Part shown: positions 22,207-33,068 of the stretch, piece by piece | Position numbering within the stretch: the first letter of the stretch is position 1 | How the letters are laid out: every line of letters starts with the position of its first letter | Origin: Triangularia verruculosa | Lineage: Eukaryota > Ascomycota > Sordariomycetes > Sordariales > Podosporaceae | Assembly (NCBI GenBank): GCA_033296885.1 | Contig: MU863897.1 | Span: forward strand, 62,001 to 126,000 | Direction of reading: 5' to 3' | DNA: 64,000 nt | Translations under genes and position numbers: made by a program | The notes under the pieces: model-generated | Seen by the model: only the letters and a program-made list of their open reading frames with translations | What the model was told of the DNA's origin: nothing | The model's database searches: none

Positions 22207-23985
22207 TCATAACCTGTTCATGCCCAGTGGGTTGACATAGTTGTTGGGGTTGTTATCCTGGGGGTATGGCGATGTTCCCCGAGCATATGTCTCTGTAGGA
22301 TCCCAAGTCACTGTCGCTTGCTGTGGTTGTTGTGGCGGACGCGGTGAAGAGAATGACCTCGCGGGCGTGTGGTATCTCTGGGTCTGGCCGAAGAAGTCGG
22401 GCGTGCGACGGCCGCTTTCGGGGTCATGGTTATGGTTGTGGTTGTGGTTGTGGTTGTTGCTCATGGTAGGGCTCCCCATCTGTGATCTAGCTAGCGTAGG
22501 GGAGATCGGGGTCACTACGGAGGGTGTTACTGATTGTTCCATGACCTTCCCGGAATCATCCCGGGATAGCATCTCGTACGAACGTGTGTCTTTCTTCAGG
22601 TCGTCGAGCCGCGCATCGACTGAAACAAACTCTCTCTTGCTCCGACTAGGAGAGGAGATTAACAAATCACGCCAGCCCGTGATCATGGACCAGCGGCCGA
22701 GAAGGAGACAGAGCCAAATGCCGTTCATCTAAACAAAACGATAATATTAGCAAATTAGAACTGTCAAGTGATAAACAGGTAAATTTACCCCGAGAAGGAA
22801 AAGAACAGCGCCAATAGTTGGCATGTTGACTACCAAGGCACTAGCAAGCTCTAGGCACGGTTCCTTTTTCCCTTTGCTGTCAATCAGGCAGAGAGCCCAA
22901 GGAAGAGCCATGGTAGGGTCATTCTTGACAGACTCAACAGTGTTGTCCTGGAAAACGAAAACGACCGAAAAGAAGATGACATCGGCGATGATGATCAACA
23001 CGATGGCGATACCTCTCCACTGCAGCGCAATCACACGTCGCACACGGCGATAGGCTTGCTTGGGAGTCATGGTCCGGATGCTGTTGGTATAGGAAGGCAT
23101 GTTGGAACCCTCGGTTGAAGCGCTGTTATCGGCCAGCGACGCGAGGTAGACCTTGATGCAGTAGCCGAACGTCGCGAACTGAATGATGATGGTGATGCCG
23201 GAAAAGACGAGAAGAGGGATCCAAAGGTCGGCAAGACTGTTCTTGTGGTTGATATGGCAGCTCTGTCCGAAGCGGAACGACACGCCGCTCAAGAGGAAGG
23301 CGAGGATGACGCCAACTCCCGGAATGCCCCAGCCGACAACCTGAGCAAACCACATGAAGTTGCGCCCGACAACGAGCTGCCAACAAATCTGAAGGTGAAG
23401 GGAGAGCGCGCGCAAGAATACCCAAAGCACACCCGCCCACCCCCCTAGAATGATGAACATGCCGGATGCCGCACAAACTGAGCTGGTCTTCATCGAGTTG
23501 GGAGTGATAGCATCGAAGCATTGTTCGGGCTGAGCTGCGAGAGGAATGACGAAACCGAGCTGTCGATTATCAGCATTTGCGCCCACCAATCCAGTTAGTC
23601 AGACAATCAACCTACATTCATGAACACCACTGCCGTGGTCAAGGAGATACTGAGATAATGCCGAAAGGTCTTATCAACTGGCAGCACGGCCCAGGAGAGC
23701 AGAAGGAAAAGACAGCCAACTGTGCTCACAACCGACACCCAGTTTGCTGCCTCGCTCATCGTCTCGAAACTGTCTGGATAGGCCCATTGTGTCATAGGGC
23801 ATGGTAAGCAACAATTGATGGGACCAACTGGCTGGCAAACTCTGCCTTCGAGAACTGTAAAGCCATGGGTATTAGCAACCAAGAGTGGTCGAGCGAGCAC
23901 AAAGCCGTGACTTACAGCCGCCATCGCTGAAGCCCTGTTCGTCCAGGAAGGGCGGTGGGCAGGCAAATGTCTGGTTGCCCGACAT
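22207..23985 (-). CDS. Seven-TM receptor-like protein (fungal GPCR-like, frizzled/smoothened-type fold suspected)
   Basis: 533-aa putative G-protein-coupled receptor. Exons are 23985-23916, 23854-23616, 23559-22789 and 22728-22207 (introns 61, 56 and 60 nt). A Cys-rich N-terminal ectodomain (CPPPF, GRVCQ, CCLPCP) precedes seven hydrophobic segments: WVSVVSTVGCLFLLLSWAVL, YLSISLTTAVVFMN joined to LGFVIPL across an intron, a third ending in RALSLHLQICW, FAQVVGWGIPGVGVILAFLL, LWIPLLVFSGITIIIQFATF, GIAIVLIIIADVIFFSVVFVF and a last one beginning ALVVNMPTIGAVLFLLG. The cytosolic tail of about 150 residues is Ser/Pro-rich and carries five Asn-His dipeptides, then QPQQ and NNPNNY. The pattern matches a conserved group of filamentous-fungal receptors sometimes described as frizzled/smoothened-like. 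Ligand and G-protein coupling are unknown. It is not a pheromone receptor of the Ste2/Ste3 type and not a cAMP-receptor-like Gpr1. Confidence 0.8.
22425..22459. repeat. Hexanucleotide microsatellite in the receptor tail
   Basis: A run of GGTTGT/GGTTAT hexamers on the plus strand (ATG-GTT-GTG type). On the coding minus strand it encodes the alternating Asn-His tract of the receptor tail. Length change by slippage would stay in frame. Confidence 0.7.
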
Positions 23986-25113
23986 TTCAGCGTCTTTTTG
24001 GATGTCCGGCCTGGGCGGTATTCCACGTATATTCCACGGTCAAATTAAGCCCTTTCAGTCGTGGTCCCCCGATCCGAATGACCGGCTTGAGGCGGGGCTC
24101 TGATCGTTAACTCCCCAAGGTTTCTCCGACAAAAGGCCCCAGCAAGTTCCAATTCCGACACAGTCAAAATCCTTCAATCAACTTTTCGGTGATGTGGTAG
24201 AAGCTATGGCGAAGAGGGCGCGCACACACAAAGCTAAGAAGCCATCGAGCTCGGAATCCAGTCCTAGATGTTTCGGTTCGGTTGCTATCAGGCGGTACGA
24301 AGACGTCGGTCTCGGTAAAACAGATCCAGGTGGAACGTCGCGCAAAGAAGTATCACGACGGGGTCAGAATGGCCAACGTGGTCTGGACTGGGGAAAGGAT
24401 CGTTCGTTGGTATGGGGAAAGGATCGGATCTTCAAGTTGCTTGCCACCAGCGCTTGGGATGAAGGAAGGATGAAGGAAGGGAAGAAGAGAAGGAAAAATC
24501 ACCAGAGAGCAAGGTGACAGGCAGGGTGGTGTCGGGTGGTGTGGGACATATGTATGGGGGAAGGGGAAGACTGGTGTCGAGATGTGTGCCTGGGTCTTGG
24601 GTAGCATCAACAAGACGCAGAGCGAGTCTGGAAGTTCACAACTGCCATGGTGCGCATTCACCAAGTGGACTGAGGGGGGGGACCTCGGCCAGCTTGGCCG
24701 CCGTGGACCTAGCGGGGCCCTGCTCCATGGAGGTGATCGAGGGTCATCGCCCTGCCGCTCCGTCCAAAAGGTGCATCTGCCCCGAGGTTGAGTCTTGAAG
24801 CACGACCTCTCATTGGGGAGACGGTGGTTTCTTCTGGATGGGACCGGGGGAACAGGGTCCAGTCGCAATGGAGGGGCCGAGAGGGCATGGAGGGGGTGTG
24901 AGTGTGGATTGGCCAGGGGGGCAAAAGACCGGGCGCGCAGGAACCTGAACGGGACCGGCTGCTTCGAAGTCAAGCCACTGCCATGTCCCTGGCTGCCTGG
25001 CACGCCCTGGGTGTACCCGGCAGACCCGCATTTTGGGCAGGGGCGTGAGAACAAGGGTCCTGAGGTATCCACTCCCTCGATTCCGCTTTCCACAGTTGCC
25101 CGATCAAGCAAGT

Positions 25114-25135
25114 GGTAGAGGTCTGGTAGAGGTCT
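25114..25135. repeat. 11-bp tandem duplication
   Basis: GGTAGAGGTCT occurs twice head to tail. It is short and of no known function. Confidence 0.7.
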
Positions 25136-28100
25136 GGATGAATACACTACGGATACACTGCACTCCACAGTCAATCGCGTCAAACTGCCAGTTGTGATAT
25201 TCCATGAAGAGAACGAAACGGTGGATTCCTCTGCAGCAATTCGGAGGGGCAACCGACGGCGTGCATATCATCAACTTCACAAGGTGCGCGATCGCTGCCT
25301 CAGTGGCTGATGACCTCAGATTCGGCCGAGAAGGCCGTTTGACTGTTGGCACGGATGACTGAAATTCTGGGCACGAGAGCCATGCAGTCCCACGACCGTT
25401 ACGGGGAGAAGATGCCGCCTTATCACCAGCCGAGATACCACGATGTCGGGTGTCTCAACCTGCCTCGCACTCTAACGCTTGGCTTGCTCTGTCAAAACTG
25501 CCAACTGCATGTCTTGAGATCAAGGTGTGGAGCCAAATATATTGCGGATTGGCACATGAGAAACGACTCCATCCTCGCCGTTTTACGGTCGGTGGAGCGA
25601 ACCGATCCTTCCCCCGCGGTGAGCAACGTATCGGACCTCTCCGATCCACAGCAGGTCTTTGGCTGGTGCCAGAGGCTGCGCATTCTGTGTATCCAATCCG
25701 CTCAGGTCATGACGGCCTCGAGCGCTGGTCTCCAAGCCTGGGCAGTAACAGACGCCGTAATCTCACCCGACAGCCGAAGTATACAATACAGTCGAAGGAT
25801 GAACGGGAGTTGGTTTCTAAAGATCTACCAACCATTCTTCCGCCACGATCCCCTCTCATGTTGTGCAGTCGGGACTGCGCCGCATCTTTTTATTCTCGTG
25901 GGAGGCAGAAACGTCCAGATTAAACATGCCTCACTCGGCCAAAATTCCTCACCATAACAGCCGTCGGCGAAGTCCTCGAAAGCCAGGTAGCCTCGTATTG
26001 GGCTGTTCTGCACGAAATCGTCGTTCATGCAGCCCTGGGCAGGGCTGGTAGCGACACGCGCAACCACTCGACAGCCAAGCAGGTTCAAGACCCTCGCTTC
26101 CATTGTTCCAAACCCTTTCCCTAACTGTATTTTCTGAGAATAGCTTCAGTGTAATTTCGGTATGCGGCTTTTGATTAACTACAAATTGTAATTCAGGCAT
26201 CAATGTACGGCCCTTTTAGGAGGTACCTTTTTTCTGACGTATGGACACAGATATTTTGGTCCGTCATTCGGGAGAGTTGCTTTTTTCTTCACCGGAGAAA
26301 AAACCGCAGTTAGAACCCAGAAGGCCACGAGATGTCCACAATCATCACCTTGGCTTTGGGGCCGTGTGAAATCAGGGTGCATCTGAATTACTGCACTGTG
26401 GAGCTGCAGTGCTGCTCTGGCCAATCTGGACAGACAGCGTGCGCTCAGGCAGTTCGGTTACGTCTTCTCATGCTAAAGCAAGGCATCTTCAACATTTGAC
26501 TGGCCTGATGGACCTCACAGTCGCCTTATTTCCCATCAAATATTATCTACACCACAACCCGGTTCCCAGTGTCCAGTGGAAACGAAGCCGGTAAACGGCT
26601 GATGAAGACGGCATATTGTATCACCAATGGTTTGGCCGGCTGGGCAGGGTTGTCCAGGATCCCCACCGACTGGTTTCCGTCTCACTTTTGGCAGATCTTA
26701 CTTGCATCTTTCGGTGGGTTGGAATCGCATCATAATCGCATGAGAGGGTGTGGTTCTCTCCGGGTAGCCCACACCACCTTTTCTCCGTCCTAAGCGGCAT
26801 TCGATTGGCCGCTTTACTCGCTTTCCCAGGCGTGTCCTATGTATTCTCGCAGAATTTTCTTTAATCCTTCCAGGCGAAGGTATGGCACTCGAAGGTGCTC
26901 AACATCTAGACTCATAGAATGCGTCATGGTAACTTCAATACACTCTATGGGTCATGGCTTGGTAAGTGCCCCTCATCGAACGCGACCGTTGGCGCCAATA
27001 GCCTGGTTAAGCCTCTCTACTAACTATCGTGAGTCCGCCAAACTTCAATGGCTAACGCACGGTTTACCAGGTAAAAGTATGACTTTTTCGGCTTTCCAGC
27101 CAGATCATAGACGACACCACTCATAGGCCCCAGCTCCTCCCATAGGCCGGATCTGCCCGCCTCTGTCACAGACACCACACGGCAACGCACGGTAGTTCGT
27201 CCCAATCACCCTAGGATTCGCCGTGCTGCCAGCATGGCTATCCCGGTACCCCACAGGTCGCCCTGAAAACCGAAAGTCATGGGACTTCACACTGGCGCCT
27301 ACACAACCAGCGGGACAAAACCACGTTTTTGTTTTTCGAGGCTTCCCTTTTACAACATCGATGCCGTGGCGGTCTCGTGGTCTTCACGACATGCGCATAA
27401 CTTCTTGTCAACAGTTTCACAACACTCTCTTGTTCGTTTCACCCCGATTCTGATGTCACCATGAAAAGGTTGCCGCGGACGTGTAGTAATCGGCCCGGAA
27501 AAGGCTGGTGGATGTTACAAGACGGCATATCTCCCAGAGCTTTCTGACATCCAACACAGTCCCAACCACTCGGTACCTAAATTGTGGACAAGGTAAGGGC
27601 CAAAAAAGCCTTGTTCAAATGAACCAAACACCGACAGATCAGCATGATAGTGAAAGATGTACTTCATACTTTCGCTAGCAGACTTGGCCGTGAAGGTGGG
27701 CGTTGAGGACCAAGTACCGAGCAGCCAGGACAAGGCGCTGCCTGCATATCGTGGTATAAACCACTCCTGATCCCCGAAGCTTCAACCAGTGTTCAGTGGC
27801 AATTGGAAAACGGCAGTTGGGCACAACCGAAGCCCCCAACCAGTTCTCTGTTACGAGGCCATTCTGGGCCAGCCAGGGCGGGTCAGCCAGATGCTGCTTA
27901 TCCCGCCTCCAGAGTTTGACGCCTTCACGCCCCCATTCTCACCAACCTCCCATTCATACAGCCACCACCAAAACAGCCACCTGCATATTACTGGTTCTTG
28001 GTCTTGGAGGCAAAAACTCTGGGCAATATTCACATTCATCGTCGACAGCCTCCCTCATCAACATGTGCTCCCCCAACCTCGGTCTTGAGGTCTTGAATAT

Positions 28101-31100
28101 CGATTTTCTCCTCATAAGCCCCTCACAGCTAGTCACCTTCTGACTGCGCCGCTGATGTAGGGCGATGCAACTTGACGGATATGGCTATCTGCTGAGATGA
28201 TCTTTGCCCAGCAAGTGCTAGAACAAAGGGTTCTAGTGTAGAGGTTTGACCCCAGCCAAGGCAAAGCCGCGGCAGCTCACTTCTTCAGAGCAGATTCCCG
28301 CTGTCCCGCAAGCCCAGCAACAACTTAGTCTTTTTTTGGTGTGGTGCTATGGGTTGGTCGCCGACGATGGAGACACGGCTCGGTCAACCTTTTCTTGCGG
28401 GAGAACCATCGCTGCTGGCAAGCCGAGTCCGACTCATTGGTTCATCTGCCTGAACAGGAAGGTCGACTAACATAAGCCCTCACCAAATTTTCCACAAGGC
28501 TCAAAAAGACGCCACCATCAATTGGTTCAGCATCATTGCCTCTGGTCTTCAGACCGGGGTAAACCATGATACCCGCGTGGGAGGTGGGTGGTTGTGTGTG
28601 ATGTGATCCGACCGTCCGGTTTCACTTTCTCCTTGATAAACGTCAAACAAACCGTTGGTGCGCTTGTTGACAACGTTTTTTCCTTCCCACAAGACGAGGA
28701 TTTTTCGATGGTTCATAGCACACAGTGTTTGGCCACAGTGCTCGTAGCACAGTCACCTTTTTAGTCCCTTGAAATTGACCACCAAGAGAGCAAGAACAAA
28801 CCAACCACCACCGAAAATGTGACAACAACAGCTGACGGATGCGACCTTTTTCTGCGAATCGATGGCACTGTGGTGGGTTTATATTGACCGCAAGCTGCTG
28901 GGGCCGATGCAGGAACACCCGCATTACAGTCGCAGAACATAAGCAAATAATTAACATCGCATTTTGTTAGTCAACGAAATACGGGAAAACGAAAGGTGGT
29001 ATCCTGGCGCTGAAGACAGTTCGGTTGCGGCAATCTAGATCAGACAATGGTTGAGGGCCTACAAGAAGCTATGGGCATAGTATTGCAACGTCAATCATTT
29101 GAGTGAGTGAGGTCTGGGGTGAGAAGCTTTCCAGATAACGACAGAAATTGCATGATGGTTCAGCATTCTGCTATAGTGTCATCTATATGATGCGCTACCC
29201 TACGTAGGTCGGTACCTAGCCATGACAGCATACCGTTTCTCAACAGCCATTGTCATATATATCTGCAGCAGAGAAACGGGCACTCATCAAAACTCCATGA
29301 TCAATAACCTGTTCACCGCCGGCAGATGACGACAACAACAAACTATTCTCGGAGATATTTCCTCTCACTTATGCAACAAACAATCGTCATCACCCAACAT
29401 ATACCTGCCTGCCTTACCCTCTCATCACAGTCGTATTCCCCAAACACAGCCTGAAAGGAAGGAACACCTAACGCACAGACTGGAAGACACGTAGAACACT
29501 CTCGGCACACAGACGTCCAAAAAAGAAAAACTCTTGGTATCTGCTCTCGCGGCGCGCAAGATGTCTCTGCATCTCCTCCTTGGGGTTGTTGAACTTCGTT
29601 GTTGTTGCGCGAGGTAGGCTTTCGTGTTCTGTCGAGTGTTTTCTTTCTTGCTGCAGTCGCAATGGTTTTGTCACCGTTGCATCTGATAACAAATTGGGAG
29701 TGATGATGGCTTCGTTTCTTGTCGGTTTCGGTAGATATGTTGGGGCATCTAAAGGTAAGGTAGCCGGGTTTCCACTACGTTTCGACTCGGTGTAAGATAA
29801 ACATCGTAGTCATCGTCAATCGTCTTGAAGATATCTACTTCTAACGACCGTTTCGTTCGCTTACCTCGGTGGCAGTGACTGCGCCCCCTCCTCGTCTCTG
29901 TTTCTGTTGTGAGACCCTTTCTGTAAGATCTCTGTCCAAGAAGTCTCATGATCATCCCATCTATGGTGCCTGTGTAGTCGTGCCCAATGTCACAGTCATC
30001 GTGGTGACCGTCTCTGCAACAACTGATCACCAAACCCCCATGTGGTGTGGGCGGTCAGCACTCACAACACGACCGCCCAACCTCCCAAGGCAACAATATC
30101 GTCGGAAATCAGGCCGGTGGGCCCGGTAGAATAATAATACCGTGAGGTATTACTGAAAATGCTGTACCATGCAAGGGGTACATGAACACAAGTGGTGGCT
30201 GCTCTTTAGTTAGCACACAGTAGTGCAGATGCAATGCAACATTGGCAAAAACCAAGTCCGAATCCGAACAAAAGGAAAAAGAAAGAAAAAAGGAGGATCA
30301 AAACAGAATAAGCAAAAAAAAGCAACCGCTGAAGAACTGATCGAAAACGGTCATCGTTGTTGGGATTGTTGCTTCTGCCGGAAACAACACCCCTGCAATA
30401 ACGGATTGCAGAACAAAAAGTCTGAGCGATAAGGCTAAACAAATGGAAGGGAGCGAACCCGAGCGCAAAAAAGGACACAGACGCGAGACACGTGTAGCCC
30501 TTGTCTGTCATCGACAAATCCAGCGAGCACGAGATTGTCATCAGGGTTGGCTAGTTGGAACATGAGGATAGGATCGTGCGACCAAAACACCGTGTCAACT
30601 GTCATTGTCCAAGAGTCTCGGCGCCCAGAGCCCGTCGGTGGAGTTGCTTTACGGGAGAACTTCATAGCCTCGAACAGGGACGACGCTACCGGGGACTTGG
30701 TGATCATCTTACGTACGTACGAGAACGTGTTTGCGTTCTGGCCCAGCAGCAGAACGTGCCGGGACAGAACGTGATGAAATCGATGAAGCCGTTTGTTGAA
30801 CTGCATCAGAACCCGTCAACGGTCAGCCATCGGCACTTTCTTCTCTTTTCTGACATTTCTTCTTCATGATGCACAGCTCAACTGCCCCAAAAGGAAAAGC
30901 AAAAAAAAGCTTGTTCCTGGGGGTTCACAGAAGAAAAGAAAGCGAGGCCTTTTGTGGTGCTCGCAAAACTAACGCGTTGTCGATGAAGCAAGCACGTCGT
31001 CCAATGTGCTCTCAGCTTCAAACTCACCATCTGTCCGGATCCGAGAGCGAGGGCGATGCTCGCTAGCTTAGGGTCAACGGCCGATATTGCGGGACGGGGT

Positions 31101-31391
31101 GAGCTAACGATGTTCGGCTTGTGGTCCGAAGACGACGTTGGCCTTGTGGACGCCCAAGAACAGGGGGGCGGCACAGAGAAGCACGCACGAAACCCTCTTT
31201 CCACTTCCGCAACCCCCCTTGTTGGAGGAGAACAGAAAAGGGGGTCCACCTTGAGACCGGCGCCATGTGAAAACATGTGAAGCCAGGATGTCCCGATCGT
31301 AGCGTAGACAGATCAAGATGAAATTGCGTAACAACCCGTCTGTCAACCCACTTGCTGATCATCTTTCCAAAAGATCAGCGAGAGCTCCAGC

Positions 31392-31431
31392 TTTAGTCGC
31401 TGTTGTCTGTGTTTAGTCGCTGTTGTCTGTG
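31392..31431. repeat. Perfect 20-bp tandem duplication
   Basis: The unit TTTAGTCGCTGTTGTCTGTG occurs twice without mismatch at 31392-31411 and 31412-31431. Perfect identity suggests a recent duplication. It lies in the gene-free stretch. Confidence 0.9.
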
Positions 31432-33068
31432 AGATGGAGCTGATGGCGTGGTGTCATTGTGAAAGAAGGACCGCGCTTTGACGGGTGGGGAGATGCATGG
31501 AGTTGGGCCGAGACTCGTTTGTTGTTGGTATCATCGCGGACATTTGCTGCCTCTTAAGGCTGCCTGTCGCGATGCTAGGACTGGGAAGACCGTCCGGTTC
31601 GCGTGGTATCCTGCGGCTTGTTATTGCACGATAATGGAAATTTCTTCGGCCCGGTTCCGCAGTGCCGGGAGATGGGAAAGGAACAGACAGCTCCTGTCAT
31701 TGTCCGTACAGTGAACCAGCCTCTCGCTGAACGTGGTTGCGAGTAACATCGTTCGAGACTATCTGTGATGAAGAGCTTTGGTGGGAGATTTGGTTTTGGC
31801 TACCAAGTTGATGACCCATCGTAAACCAAGGCATTGCGACGTTGAAATGCGGATGGCACATCCGAACCAGGGGAAAATCTCACCCAAATGAGACCGCTTA
31901 CCTAGCCAGGGGTACGGATTCGATCTTGCGATGGACCAAAGGAGCTGGGTAAACGGTTGATCATGGCGGCCCCAGATCCAGTTTGGTATGGACCATCTCG
32001 CTCGCGGCATGATAACTACATGCCGCCTCGTGCCTCAGATAAACCGGTATCGATGCTGGACGCAGTCTTCGTGAACCATAGCAAGCAATCACGGTTCGTC
32101 TGAGCTCGCGAAAACAGCCATGGTTCTGCACTTCTAAGGTCCCCGCCTCCCTTGTCCTGGCATGGGGTGTCACAATCCGAACGGTTGGGTCCCGGCTGCG
32201 GATTTCTTTCCATGTTGAATTTGTCCCGATATGAGTAAATCCTCCCGAGTACGGACTCATAGAAAGCGGAGTCAAGTTGGCGCGCAAAGAAACTGTGAAC
32301 GGGCTGTTTTAAGGGAAGGCGGCTGGCTTGCCCTTGACGCGAGGACACACAAAGCAATGGTTGTACATACCTAGTTTCGAGGATGATGGACAGAGATCAA
32401 CAGGCAAATCTGAGCTCACTAGATCAACCTCTGCATCAGACGAAAATCGCGTGCCAGCGACTTCTGATATCGAGGACCTCCTCTGGACATCTGATGTAGA
32501 AACTTGCCTGGGGTTGGTAATCCCTCAGCGAGAGTCGCCGGGGAAGGGTGCGTTTCTCAGGGGCGACTCGGGGGTGAGTCGGAGGCAGGTTGTGAGAGCA
32601 ACGGTAGAACAGGGTAGATGGGAAGATGATTCCCTTCGAGCTGTCCTGAGTTTCGTCCAGCTCTGATATCATCATAGCATACATGGAAAGCGAAAAGTGT
32701 GCAAAATGTTGTCATGATTATGTATTTCTCAGGAGTTGATCCCAAACCAGAAATAGCAAAACCTATTTACCCCCACACTGATGAATGAATGGCCGGGGTA
32801 GAGCCCATTGCCGAATCAAGATGCCAAAAGCGCCTCCTTCCTATCCTTCCATTGTTTCCTCCAGGTATCATTGTCTACTGTTGATCGACCAAGGAAAAGA
32901 TGATCTCTTGAGCATGCACTCACCAACCTCCACTTTGACATTGATCCGGTAGAACCATTTCCAATCCTCCTTTTAAATGAATTTTATTCCCCGAAAACCG
33001 ATGCTGCCCGACTTGAGGAAAATGATGTCTGAGATGCGAATGACGATGACGGGGAGATGCCAGGCTTT

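Larger units (their letters stand above)
23986..33068. other. Nine-kilobase gene-free stretch
   Basis: About 9.1 kb between the start of the receptor-like gene and the end of the Osh6/7-like gene, both on the minus strand. The left end must contain the receptor promoter. Many short frames exist on both strands (longest 24353-25252 minus and 25346-25957 plus), but none shows a domain, codon pattern or splice continuity I can support. I saw an 11-bp tandem duplication at 25114-25135 and a 20-bp one at 31392-31431, a purine-rich run near 30270-30330, and no tRNA, transposase, reverse transcriptase or long terminal repeat. It may hold a long promoter, non-coding RNAs, or a heavily spliced gene I failed to see. 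Confidence 0.5.

Noticed and set aside
24353..25252. Minus-strand open frame (299 codons) in the gene-free stretch
   Set aside because: Pro/Ser/His-rich translation without domain, membrane segment or splice continuity; overlapped by open frames on the other strand.
25346..25957. Plus-strand open frame (203 codons) in the gene-free stretch
   Set aside because: It begins at TTG, a second frame is open over the same bases, and no family feature is visible.
26040..26110. tRNA-like B-box word (GGTTCAAGACC)
   Set aside because: No matching A box or cloverleaf arms could be drawn around it.
23986..33068. Transposon or RIP-mutated repeat as an explanation for the gene-free stretch
   Set aside because: No polymerase or transposase fragments, no terminal repeats, and composition is not strongly AT-rich by eye. 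A computed RIP index could still change this.
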